From the NCBI RefSeq assembly GCF_900110655.1, contig NZ_FOEQ01000006.1:186001-250000 (forward strand): DNA of 64,000 nucleotides, given 5' to 3'. Both the position numbers and the translations under genes were made by a program. The number at the start of each line of letters is the position of its first letter. The first letter of the stretch is position 1. This stretch comes from Pseudomonas soli (lineage in GTDB: Bacteria > Pseudomonadota > Gammaproteobacteria > Pseudomonadales > Pseudomonadaceae). The notes beneath the pieces are model-generated. The model worked only from the letters and a program-made list of their open reading frames with translations. It made no database searches and had not been told where the DNA came from. Positions 1 through 8,164 of this stretch are shown in pieces.

Positions 1-1457
1 TATTCGTTCTTCAGCACATGGAAGCTGTGCGGGTCGCAGGTGACGATGCGCTGGAACTGGTACTTGGCGAGGGTCTGGATATTGCGCTTGGCCAGTTGCT
101 GGAAGGTCGCTTCATCGCCCAGACGGCGCGCCACGTCACCGCTGTCTCGCTCTTCCAGGCCGAGCACGGCAAAGTCCACTCCGGACGCCTTGAGCACTTT
201 GACGAAGGCGCGAAGGGTGCGCTGATTGCGCATGTCGAAGGCGCCATCGCCGACCCAGAACAGCACCTCGGTGGTTTTCACCTCTGAGAGCAGCTTCAGG
301 TTGAGGTCAGCCGCCCAGTTCATCCGCCCGCCGGGGGCGAAGCCGCCGGGGTTGTCGGTGGCAATCAGGTTGTCCAGCACCTCGGCGCCCTTGTTCGGCG
401 TGGCGCCCTTTTCCAGGGTCAGATGGCGGCGCATGTCGACGATGGCATCGACGTGCTCGATCATCATCGGGCATTCCTCGACGCAGGCGCGGCAAGTCGT
501 GCACGACCACAGCGTCTCGGCATCCACCAGGCCGTTGACGATCGGCTGGTGCGGGTGGCCGCCATGCTCGCCGATCGGCTTGCCCGGGTACGGGCTGCCG
601 GCGAAGCGCGCGTCGGTGCCACCGGCCAGGCCGATGACCATGTCCTGGATCAGTTTCTTCGGGTTCAGCGGCTGGCCAGCGGCGAACGCCGGGCACATGG
701 CCTCGCATTTGCCGCACTGCACGCAGGCGTCGAAACCGAGCAACTGATTCCAGGTGAAGTCCACCGGTTTTTCCACGCCCAGCGGCGCATTCGGGTCTTC
801 CAGATCCAGCGGCTTGAGGCCCGTGGAGCGGCCACCGCCAAAGCGTTCGGCGCGGCGGTGCCAGGCCAGGTGCAGGGCGCCGGCGAAGGCGTGCTTCATC
901 GGCCCGCCCCAGGTCATGCCGAAGAAAAGCTCGGACACGCCCCACAGCACACCGATACCCAGCAGTGCCACCAGTACCCAGCCGCCCGTGCCTTCAGGCA
1001 GGATTCCCGCCACCGGCAAGGTGGCAATGAAGAAGCTCGCCGCGAACATCAGCAGGCTCTTGGGCAGGCGCATCCACGGGCCCTTGGACAGCCGGGAGGG
1101 CGGGTTCAGCCGGCGTTTGAAGACAAACAAGGCGCCACTGAACATGACCACCGTGGCCACCAGCAAGGCGTAACCGAGGATCTTGCTGTGCAGGCCAAAG
1201 CCATGCACCAGGATCGCCAGCACGGCCGAGAGCACGAAGCCGCCGGCGGTGGCCACGTGGGTCTTGGACATGTACTTGTCACGCTCGACCACATGGTGCA
1301 GGTCCACCAGGTAGCGCCGTGGCATGGCCAGCAGGCCGCCAAGCAGGTCGACCTTGCTCGGCCGCCCGCGCCGCCACATGCGCACCCGGCGCAGGGCGCC
1401 GAGCACCGCCAGGGCGAGGGCGGTGAACAGCAGGATGGGTAGAAGGGTGTTCAACAT
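1..1457 (-). CDS. dgcB: Dimethylglycine demethylation protein DgcB, Fe-S subunit (3' end outside window)
   Basis: Partial gene: the first 485 codons are present and the reading frame runs off the left edge. The N-terminus has about five hydrophobic helices in the first 170 residues, so the protein is an inner-membrane electron-transfer subunit. Two ferredoxin-type 4Fe-4S motifs follow: C245-x2-C248-x2-C251-x3-C255-P and C319-x2-C322-x2-C325-x3-C329-P. The part after residue 370 begins a heterodisulfide-reductase-like cysteine-rich region that the window cuts. In pseudomonads DgcA/DgcB oxidise dimethylglycine to sarcosine during glycine betaine breakdown, with DgcB passing electrons towards the respiratory chain. 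The ATG at 1457 opens MLNTLLP and is preceded by a GGGAG-type ribosome site. It lies downstream of dgcA on the same strand, separated by a 176-base gap that holds an inverted repeat. Confidence 0.93.
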   Translation of the reverse strand, partial: MLNTLLPILLFTALALAVLGALRRVRMWRRGRPSKVDLLGGLLAMPRRYLVDLHHVVERDKYMSKTHVATAGGFVLSAVLAILVHGFGLHSKILGYALLVATVVMFSGALFVFKRRLNPPSRLSKGPWMRLPKSLLMFAASFFIATLPVAGILPEGTGGWVLVALLGIGVLWGVSELFFGMTWGGPMKHAFAGALHLAWHRRAERFGGGRSTGLKPLDLEDPNAPLGVEKPVDFTWNQLLGFDACVQCGKCEAMCPAFAAGQPLNPKKLIQDMVIGLAGGTDARFAGSPYPGKPIGEHGGHPHQPIVNGLVDAETLWSCTTCRACVEECPMMIEHVDAIVDMRRHLTLEKGATPNKGAEVLDNLIATDNPGGFAPGGRMNWAADLNLKLLSEVKTTEVLFWVGDGAFDMRNQRTLRAFVKVLKASGVDFAVLGLEERDSGDVARRLGDEATFQQLAKRNIQTLAKYQFQRIVTCDPHSFHVLKNE

Positions 1458-1510
1458 GGGAGGCTCCCACAACAGCGGTAAGCGTGCGTCGGTCCCTGTG
1501 GGAGAGCTCG

Positions 1511-1597
1511 GTGGGAGCGGGTTTGCCCCGCGATAGCGTCCGGTCGGCCAATCAGGTTGCACCTGCTGGCGCTATCGCGGGGCAAGCCCGCTCCCAC
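1511..1597. repeat. REP-like inverted repeat pair between dgcA and dgcB
   Basis: Two 30-base arms (1511-1540 and 1568-1597) are reverse complements with two mismatches around a 27-base spacer. The arms carry the GTGGGAGCGGG...CCCCGCG pattern familiar from REP elements of P. putida-group genomes. The transcript would fold a long stem between the two dgc coding regions, which could shield upstream mRNA or lower dgcB expression relative to dgcA. Confidence 0.8.
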
Positions 1598-1633
1598 CGT
1601 GTTCTCCCTACAGGAACCGCGTTGGTCCTGGGC

Positions 1634-3694
1634 TCAAAAATCCTTGCACAGCCGCAAGGCGTCATAGATCGCCGCGTGCACGTTGCGCTGGGCCACGCAG
1701 TCGCCGATGCGGTACAGCAGGTAACCCTCGCCCGGCTGGCTGAGGATCGGCTGCGGCTTGATGGCGAACAGCGCCTCCACGTCGATCTGGCCCTTGTTGC
1801 GCGAACCGTCCTTGAGCGCGTAGTACAGCTGCTCGTCGGGACGCACACCGTTTTCCACCACCACCTGGTCGACCACCCGTTCTTCCTTGGCGCCGGTGTA
1901 CTCGTTCTCGAGCACCGCCACCAGCTTGTCGCCTTCGCGGTAGACCTTCTCCAGCATCATGTCGCCGGTCATGATCACTTCTTTCGGGTACATGCTGCGG
2001 TAGTAGGTCGGGAAGGTGGTGCCGCCCATGGCCACGCCCGGCTTGATATCGTCGGTGACGATCTCGACCTGGCTGCCCTTGTCGGCAATGAAGTCGGCCA
2101 CCGACATGCCGGTGAATTCGCAGATGGTGTCGTACACCAGCACGTTCTTGCCCGGCGCGACCTTGCCGTCGAGCACGTCCCAGCTGCTGACCACCAGGCC
2201 TTCGGCAGCCCCCCAGTGCTCGTTCTGTTCAAGGAACGAGTGCCCGCCCACCGCCAGCACGATCACATCCGGGCGCAGGTCCTGGATGGTCACCACGTCG
2301 GCGGCAGTGCCCAGGCGCAGGTCGACCTTCAAGCGCGCCAGCTCCAGCTGGTACCAGCGGGTGATACCGGCAATCTGGTCACGCTGCGGGGCCTTGGCGG
2401 CGATGGTGATCTGCCCGCCAATCTGCTCCTTCTTCTCGAACAGGGTCACGTCGTGGCCACGTTCGGCTGCCACGCGGGCCGCTTCCATGCCGGCGGGGCC
2501 AGCGCCAACCACCACCACCTTGCGCTTGACCCCGGTGGTTTTCTCGATGATGTGCGGCACGCCCAGGTATTCGCGGGAGGTGGCCGCATTCTGGATGCAC
2601 AGCACATCCAGGCCCTGGTACTGGCGGTCGATGCAGTAGTTGGCACCGACGCACTGCTTGATCTGGTCGATCTGGCCCATCTTGATCTTGGCGATCAGGT
2701 GCGGGTCGGCCATGTGCGCGCGGGTCATGCCGACCATGTCGACGTAGCCGCCTTCGAGAATGCGCGTGGCCTGGTTCGGGTCCTTGATGTTCTGCGCGTG
2801 CAGCACCGGGACCTTGACCACTTCCTTGATGCCGGCCGCCAGGTGCAGGAACGGCTCCGGCGGGTAGCTCATGTTGGGGATGACGTTGGCCAGGGTGTTG
2901 TGGGTGTCGCAGCCCGAGCCGACCACGCCGATGAAATCGAGCATGCCGGTGGCGTCGTAGTAGGCGGCGATCTGTTTCATGTCCTCGTGGCTGAGGCCAT
3001 CGGGGTGGAACTCGTCACCGCAGATGCGCATGCCCACGCAGAAGTCGTCGCCGACTTCCTTGCGCACAGCCTTGAGCACTTCCAGGCCGAACTTCATGCG
3101 GCCTTCGAAGGTGCCGCCCCATTCATCGGTACGCTTGTTGACCCGCGGGCTCCAGAACTGGTCGATCATGTGCTGGTGCACGGCCGACAGCTCGACGCCG
3201 TCCAGGCCGCCCTCCTTGGCACGACGCGCAGCCTGGGCGTAATTACCGATCACCCGCCAGATCTCTTCCACCTCGATAGTCTTGCAGGTGGCGCGGTGCA
3301 CCGGTTCACGGATCCCCGACGGCGACATCAGCGTTGGCCAGTTGAAGCCGTCCCAACGCGAGCGCCGGCCCATGTGGGTAATCTGGATCATGATCTTGGC
3401 GCCATGCTTGTGCATGGCGTCGGCGAGGTTCTGGAAGTGCGGGATGATGCGGTCGGTGGACAGGTTGACCGAGGCCCACCACTCCTGCGGACTGTCGATG
3501 GCCACCACCGACGAGCCACCGCAGATCGCCAGGCCGATCCCGCCCTTGGCCTTCTCTTCGTAGTACTTCACATAGCGGTCGGTGGTCATGCCGCCATCGG
3601 TGGCATACACCTCGGCGTGCGCGGTGCTGAGCACGCGGTTGCGGATGGTCAGCTTGCCGATCTGGATCGGCTGGAACATTGCTTCGAAGGCCAT
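1634..3694 (-). CDS. dgcA: Dimethylglycine demethylase subunit DgcA (flavin oxidoreductase)
   Basis: The 686-residue product has the two-part plan of the Old Yellow Enzyme / 2,4-dienoyl-CoA reductase family. An N-terminal FMN TIM barrel (about residues 1-340) is followed by a cysteine segment for an Fe-S centre (QCVGANYC, then LCIQNAA). A C-terminal FAD/NAD-binding part opens with the dinucleotide fingerprint VVVVGAGPAGMEAAR near residue 394. With DgcB it removes a methyl group from dimethylglycine to give sarcosine. The ATG at 3694 has a GGAG ribosome site eight bases upstream. Only 15 bases separate it from the DUF5943 gene, so the dipeptidase, DUF5943, dgcA and dgcB genes look like one transcription unit, an order conserved in other pseudomonads. 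Confidence 0.95.
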   Translation of the reverse strand: MAFEAMFQPIQIGKLTIRNRVLSTAHAEVYATDGGMTTDRYVKYYEEKAKGGIGLAICGGSSVVAIDSPQEWWASVNLSTDRIIPHFQNLADAMHKHGAKIMIQITHMGRRSRWDGFNWPTLMSPSGIREPVHRATCKTIEVEEIWRVIGNYAQAARRAKEGGLDGVELSAVHQHMIDQFWSPRVNKRTDEWGGTFEGRMKFGLEVLKAVRKEVGDDFCVGMRICGDEFHPDGLSHEDMKQIAAYYDATGMLDFIGVVGSGCDTHNTLANVIPNMSYPPEPFLHLAAGIKEVVKVPVLHAQNIKDPNQATRILEGGYVDMVGMTRAHMADPHLIAKIKMGQIDQIKQCVGANYCIDRQYQGLDVLCIQNAATSREYLGVPHIIEKTTGVKRKVVVVGAGPAGMEAARVAAERGHDVTLFEKKEQIGGQITIAAKAPQRDQIAGITRWYQLELARLKVDLRLGTAADVVTIQDLRPDVIVLAVGGHSFLEQNEHWGAAEGLVVSSWDVLDGKVAPGKNVLVYDTICEFTGMSVADFIADKGSQVEIVTDDIKPGVAMGGTTFPTYYRSMYPKEVIMTGDMMLEKVYREGDKLVAVLENEYTGAKEERVVDQVVVENGVRPDEQLYYALKDGSRNKGQIDVEALFAIKPQPILSQPGEGYLLYRIGDCVAQRNVHAAIYDALRLCKDF

Positions 3695-3709
3695 GACGCT
3701 ATCTCCGGC

Positions 3710-4240
3710 TTACAACGGCTTTGTAACGAACAGGCCATCTTCGTGGCCTTCTTCCGACCCGCCGTAGACCTGCTCGGCCACGGTGCGGATCGAGCTGCCG
3801 CGAGCGGCGAGAATCTGGTCCATGGCGCCGGCGAACCAGCCGGTGAACATGTAGTCGACCTTGCGGCCGCACTTGCCGTACACGTACACGAACGCCGAGT
3901 GCTTGAGCTTGACGCTGCAGGTGCCTTTGTCCAGGTCGATGTCCTGGATCTCGAACAGGCCCCAGCCACGCTGGCTCAGGCGCTTCATGTAATGCTCGAA
4001 CACCGCCACGCCTTCGAGGCCATGGCATTCGGCTTCCTTCTCGCACCAGTGCCAGGCGGACTTGTAGCCGGCCTTGTAGAGGATCTCGGCATAGGCGTCG
4101 GCGCCCAGCACTTCCTCGATGCCCATGTGGTTGTTGACGAAGAAATGCCGCGGCACGTAGAGCATCGGCAGGGCGTCACTGGTCCAGACACCGGTCTCGC
4201 TGTCGACTTCGATTGGCAATTGCGGGGCGATCTTGGCCAT
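3710..4240 (-). CDS. DUF5943 family protein of the dgc operon
   Basis: The product has 176 residues, no signal peptide and no membrane segment. It contains a conserved-looking core with EVLGADAYAEILYKAGY, a WHWCEKEAE segment and a late cysteine stretch (YVYGKCGRK) that resembles small-molecule sensor domains of the 4-vinyl-reductase (V4R) type. The gene sits between the dipeptidase and dgcA on the same strand, a linkage conserved in Pseudomonas glycine betaine clusters. Its exact function is not known to me. Context suggests an accessory role in dimethylglycine demethylation, perhaps assembly or ligand sensing, but this is inference. The ATG at 4240 opens MAKIAPQL. Confidence 0.85.
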   Translation of the reverse strand: MAKIAPQLPIEVDSETGVWTSDALPMLYVPRHFFVNNHMGIEEVLGADAYAEILYKAGYKSAWHWCEKEAECHGLEGVAVFEHYMKRLSQRGWGLFEIQDIDLDKGTCSVKLKHSAFVYVYGKCGRKVDYMFTGWFAGAMDQILAARGSSIRTVAEQVYGGSEEGHEDGLFVTKPL

Positions 4241-4317
4241 GGAAACTCAACTCCATACAAATTTTTTTTGGTGTGCCCCGGCGTTGCTGGCAGGGGCTTT
4301 CAGGCTTGGAGAGCGGC

Positions 4318-5295
4318 TTACTCGCCCCAGACGTCTTTCAATACGTTGACCCAGTTTTCGCCCATGATCTTGCGTACCACGCGCTCGGAATGGCCACGCT
4401 TTAGCAGCGTCTCGGTCAGGTTGGGGAACTCGCCGACGGTGCGGATGCCCAGCGGGTTGATGATCTTGCCGAAATTGGTCAGGCGCCGGGCGTAGCCCTT
4501 GTCGTGCGTGAGGTACTCGAAGAAGTCCTGGCCGTGGCCCTGGGTGAAGTCGGTACCGATACCGATGGCATCTTCACCGACGATGTTCATGGTGTACTCG
4601 ATGGCTTCGGCGTAGTCGTCGATGGTCGAGTCGATGCCCTTGGCCAGGAACGGCGCGAACATGGTCACACCGACGAAACCGCCGTGGTCGGCGATGAACT
4701 TCAACTCTGCGTCGGACTTGTTGCGCGGATGTTCCTTGAGGCCCGAGGGCAGGCAGTGGGAATAGCAGACCGGCTTCTTCGACTCGAGGATGACTTCCTC
4801 GGAGGTTTTCGAGCCGACATGGGACAGGTCGCACATGATGCCTACCCGATTCATCTCGGCGACGATCTCGCGGCCGAAGCCCGACAGCCCGCCGTCGCGC
4901 TCGTAGCAGCCGGTGCCGACCAGGTTCTGGGTGTTGTAGCACATCTGCACGATGCCCACGCCCAACTGCTTGAACACCTCGACGTAGGCGATCTGGTCCT
5001 CGAACGCGTGGGCGTTCTGGAAGCCGAAGAGGATGCCGGTCTTGCCCAGTTCCTTGGCCTTGCGGATGTCGGCGGTGGTACGCACCGGCATCACCAGGTC
5101 ACTGTTTTCGCGGATCAGCTTCTGGCTGGAAGCGATGTTGTCGACAGTGGCCTTGAAGCCCTCCCACACCGACACCGTGCAGTTGGCCGCGGTCAGCCCG
5201 CCCTTGCGCATGTCCTCGAACAGCTCGCGGTTCCATTTGGCAATGATCAGGCCGTCGATGACGATGCTGTCGGCGTGAAGTTCGGCTGGGCTCAT
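4318..5295 (-). CDS. Membrane dipeptidase family (renal dipeptidase-like) metallopeptidase
   Basis: A 325-residue protein of the peptidase M19 / renal dipeptidase family. Family features visible are HADSIVIDGL near the start, a central SHVG segment, YSHC and a late GIGTDFTQGH segment that supply metal ligands in a TIM barrel. In place of the usual first HxD ligand pair the sequence has VIDGLIIAKWN, so the metal site may be atypical. This gene leads the dgc operon in many pseudomonads, suggesting a role tied to betaine or carnitine-type metabolism rather than general peptide breakdown. Start chosen at ATG 5295 (MSPAELHADS), which has GGGGA eight bases upstream. A longer in-frame extension to 5436 has no ribosome site and is low-complexity. 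Confidence 0.88.
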   Translation of the reverse strand: MSPAELHADSIVIDGLIIAKWNRELFEDMRKGGLTAANCTVSVWEGFKATVDNIASSQKLIRENSDLVMPVRTTADIRKAKELGKTGILFGFQNAHAFEDQIAYVEVFKQLGVGIVQMCYNTQNLVGTGCYERDGGLSGFGREIVAEMNRVGIMCDLSHVGSKTSEEVILESKKPVCYSHCLPSGLKEHPRNKSDAELKFIADHGGFVGVTMFAPFLAKGIDSTIDDYAEAIEYTMNIVGEDAIGIGTDFTQGHGQDFFEYLTHDKGYARRLTNFGKIINPLGIRTVGEFPNLTETLLKRGHSERVVRKIMGENWVNVLKDVWGE

Positions 5296-5569
5296 CAGGC
5301 TGTCCCCTTTTATTGAAGTTTGCAGACGCCGAACCTTGTGCCGACGCTTTGGGGCCAGCATATGCCTGCGGCCCGAGGCGCCCCGATGCAAAAACGACAG
5401 GGGGTTTGCCGAAAGCGTCAATGGCTGACCTGGCACGCTCTAACGCGCCCCTCGGCAATGAGAGCGAGTCTCGACAACGCTGTTTCATGAACATTTTCTC
5501 GGGGAGCTATCGCCCGGGCCTGGGCTGAGCGAGAATCCAGCGACTCGCAGCCTCTTCAGGAGAAACCCG

Positions 5570-5971
5570 ATGAAATCAATGGCATGGCTGGTCTTGCTGG
5601 CAGTGGCTTTCGGCGCGCACGCCGCCGAAGAGGAGAGTACCCCCTGCGACAACGTCGAGACCGACCAGCAGGGCTATGCCTGCGCCGCCTACAACAAGCA
5701 GACCGCCGAACGCGAGCTGAAGGCGGCCTATGACGACCTCATGCAGCGCATTCGCGACCAGTACGCGGATGAAAGCGACAAGGCCGCGGCGCTGAGCGGC
5801 AAGCTGGAAGCCGCCGAGAAACTCTGGACGCAGCTGCGTGACGCCGACTGCAAGGTCGAGACCTGGGCCGAGAAACCCGGCAGCAAGGCGTTCGAGGCGG
5901 CGTGGGACACCTGCGTGGCGCAGCGTAGCGATGAGCGCTCTGAGTACCTGCAGGGCATCGGCCAGCAATGA
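5570..5971 (+). CDS. LprI-like periplasmic protein (DUF1311)
   Basis: A 133-residue precursor with a clear Sec signal peptide (MKSMAWLVLLAVAFGAHA, cleavage after AHA). The mature part has four cysteines (PCDN, YACAAYN, DADCKVE, DTCVAQ) placed as in DUF1311 / LprI-type proteins, a family that includes lysozyme inhibitors. The helical middle contains ERELKAAYDDLMQRI. It probably acts in the periplasm, possibly as a lysozyme inhibitor, but no direct evidence of target is visible. The ribosome site is AGGAGAAACCC before ATG 5570. It stands alone and converges with the DUF4153 gene. Confidence 0.85.
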   Translation: MKSMAWLVLLAVAFGAHAAEEESTPCDNVETDQQGYACAAYNKQTAERELKAAYDDLMQRIRDQYADESDKAAALSGKLEAAEKLWTQLRDADCKVETWAEKPGSKAFEAAWDTCVAQRSDERSEYLQGIGQQ

Positions 5972-5986
5972 CCTTTTGCCCGCGAC

Positions 5987-6003
5987 GGGCCGCCAAGCGG
6001 CCC
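5987..6003. terminator. Hairpin between convergent genes
   Basis: Perfect 7-base arms GGGCCGC and GCGGCCC with a three-base loop, sixteen bases after the LprI-like stop codon and 24 bases before the DUF4153 stop. There is no U tract, so it is only a possible bidirectional terminator. Confidence 0.4.
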
Positions 6004-6026
6004 CCGGGGAGTTTCTGCGCCGGGCG

Positions 6027-7703
6027 CTAGCGCCTGAAGTCAGGCCGCAGCTCCTGGCCATCGATGCTCAGCGTCTTGTAACGCGGCGCCACCAGCTTCA
6101 CCGCCCCCTCGCGAATACCGTTGGCCAGGCCTTCGAGGTTTTCCATGTTGCCGCTCAGGCTGCCCACCTCACGCCACTCGCGGTCCTCCCAGGTGAAGAC
6201 GAACAGCTGCGATGCATAGGTGTGCCGGGGGATCATCAACACCTCGTTGTGCCCGTCGCCATCCAGGTCGACTGCCCACAGGTAGCAGCCCTTGCCACCG
6301 CACTGGCTTTGCGCAAGCGTGGCGTCGGCCAATGACTCGCTGCTCGATTGCACCGACCCGAGCCACTCGAACTTCGGGCCATGGTCTTCGGCCACTGTCG
6401 GTTGACGCACCTGGGCCATCTGCGCCAGCAACTGCTGGCGGCGGCCCGCATCGAACAGCTCATCCGTCTGCAGCCGCTGCTCGAGCTGCTCGAAGGCTTC
6501 ACGCCCCGGCTGGCCGAGGTCGCGATACAAGGTCTCGGCGTCGAACTCGGTGATCGGCGTGTGCCCGTTGACCAGGCGCTGCACCTGGCTCCTCGCACTC
6601 AATGCCTGCGGATCGAGCAGAGGCGTATAGAACACCACCACCAGCAGCGCACTGAGCAGGGCGATCCATGGATTGCTCAGCCGCAGGCTGTGCAGCCAGG
6701 CCTGGCGCGAACCCAGCACCGCCCATACCGCCGCCAGGCCATGCGCCAGCATTACGGCCACCAGCATCGACGCCATGATCCGTGTCGGTGTCAGCCCGTA
6801 CTGGTCGATACGCAGCCAGCTCGCATAGGCCGCCAGGCCCACCAGCACCGGCAGGCACAGCAGGCTGGCCTCCACCAGGCGCTTGAGCGGCGCGGGGTAG
6901 ACGCTACCTTGCCGGCCATCCTGGAACACGCCGTTGACCAGGAACAGGTTGATGCCCGCCAGTACCAACAGAAGAGTGGTCGAATAGCCGGTGTCCCACA
7001 CCGGTTGCAGGCCGGAGAACGGCAATGTCAGGGTGAACAGCACGGCGATCAGCGCGCTGAGCGGCAGCAAGAAGCGGCACAGCGTCAACAGGATGCCGCG
7101 CAGCAGGCCGATGATCTTTTCGTTTTCCCGGCCCATGCGCATGCCCAGCGAAAACACCACCGGCAACACCAGCCAGAGAAACACCGGTGACTCCACCGCG
7201 TCCTTGACCTGCGCAACGCCCAGCATGCTGAACAGCAGCGCGCACAACCACAGCAGTTGCCAGAACAGTCCGGTCAGCAGCTGTGCCAGGAAGACGATGA
7301 AAACGTTGTTCCAGGCATGCCGGAACAGGTCTTCGTAGCGCGGGCGCAACCCTTCGCCGGTCGGCCAGGCGAGAATGAACGCGGTTCCGATATAGGCCAG
7401 CACGATGGCGGCCAGGCACCAGGTCTGCTGCAGCCAGTCCATATGCCCGGTATCGAGGAGCCAGGCACTGATCCCGCTGAGCAGCACGGTCAGGCCCAGT
7501 ACCAACCAGCCGGTGCCACGCTGCAGCACCGCGCTGCCAAGCAACTGCAGGTTCACGCCCGCTACCGCCACCGCGACGCACAGGGCTACCGACAGGCTGA
7601 AACCCAGCAGCTGACCCTCCCCCTTCACGGTGGTGAGCCACACCAGGCCCTGGATCAGGCCGATGACGACGTAGAACAATAAGGAGCGACTTGGCGCTGG
7701 CAT
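6027..7703 (-). CDS. DUF4153 polytopic membrane protein
   Basis: A 558-residue protein whose first ~380 residues contain about twelve hydrophobic helices, in the pattern of DUF4153 proteins. The C-terminal ~175 residues are soluble and include an acidic loop DLDGDGHNEV that resembles an FG-GAP/EF-hand-like calcium site, and end in a basic tail. The function of the family is not established. Start set at ATG 7703 (MPAPSRSLLFYVV), with AAGGA seven bases upstream; the 33-residue extension to 7802 lacks a ribosome site. It is divergent from ilvD across a long leader region. Confidence 0.85.
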   Translation of the reverse strand: MPAPSRSLLFYVVIGLIQGLVWLTTVKGEGQLLGFSLSVALCVAVAVAGVNLQLLGSAVLQRGTGWLVLGLTVLLSGISAWLLDTGHMDWLQQTWCLAAIVLAYIGTAFILAWPTGEGLRPRYEDLFRHAWNNVFIVFLAQLLTGLFWQLLWLCALLFSMLGVAQVKDAVESPVFLWLVLPVVFSLGMRMGRENEKIIGLLRGILLTLCRFLLPLSALIAVLFTLTLPFSGLQPVWDTGYSTTLLLVLAGINLFLVNGVFQDGRQGSVYPAPLKRLVEASLLCLPVLVGLAAYASWLRIDQYGLTPTRIMASMLVAVMLAHGLAAVWAVLGSRQAWLHSLRLSNPWIALLSALLVVVFYTPLLDPQALSARSQVQRLVNGHTPITEFDAETLYRDLGQPGREAFEQLEQRLQTDELFDAGRRQQLLAQMAQVRQPTVAEDHGPKFEWLGSVQSSSESLADATLAQSQCGGKGCYLWAVDLDGDGHNEVLMIPRHTYASQLFVFTWEDREWREVGSLSGNMENLEGLANGIREGAVKLVAPRYKTLSIDGQELRPDFRR

Positions 7704-8164
7704 TGCAAATCCTTTTGGCCAGTGAGGTAGGAGGCGCGCAAGTCTACCGAAACCGGCTCGTACCACGCCAAGGCCTTTACCTTGCGGGCTGGCGGAAGCC
7801 AATTATCACAACGCCATTCCCTCACGAGCGCGGCGGTGTAGAATCGGGCTATTCATCGCCAGACATCCCCGGCGGGTTTATGAGCTCTGGTCGAGCCTGC
7901 GGCGATCCCGCGCGGTCCTTCGACCCCCATCCGTGCCTGTGGCAACCGGCCTTCGGCGTTTTTAGGACAAGAGAAGCTCACTCCCTTATTTGGCTTTGCG
8001 CGAAAAGTCGCCGAGCGGCGATCAGGCAAGGCGAGAACAGGCGAGGAAGCGGAGTTGACTGGTTGTCAATGCGCATTCCGAGCCTGTTTTCAACGCAGCA
8101 TGATCGTCGCGCAGGCATTTTTCGCGCAAAGCCAGTGACCTGATTAAGCCGCCAGGAGCGCTAT
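7704..8164. other. 461-base intergenic region upstream of ilvD
   Basis: No protein gene with a ribosome site is visible. A possible promoter has TAGAAT at 7839-7844 and a weak TTCCCT sixteen bases further upstream. From about 7850 to 7975 lies a GC-rich stretch ending in GGCGTTTTTAGG, which could be a leader RNA or small RNA. The 144-base palindrome described separately follows, and then AGGAG before ilvD. Confidence 0.6.
7991..8134. repeat. 144-base near-perfect palindromic element before ilvD
   Basis: The outer arms TGGCTTTGCGCGAAAA (7991-8006) and TTTTCGCGCAAAGCCA (8119-8134) are exact reverse complements. The middle closes in TTGAC-TGGTT-GTCAA. Between them the two ~69-base halves remain partly complementary (for example GAACAGGCGAGGAA against TTCCGAGCCTGTTTTC). 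It is transcribed just before ilvD if the promoter at 7839 is used. It looks like a dispersed structured repeat or small non-autonomous element rather than a terminator, because no U tract follows. Confidence 0.75.

Noticed and set aside
1484..4495. 1003-codon open frame on the plus strand opposite dgcA
   Set aside because: It is antisense to a well-supported enzyme, has no domain and has the Val/His/Leu-rich composition typical of the reverse frame of GC-rich genes.
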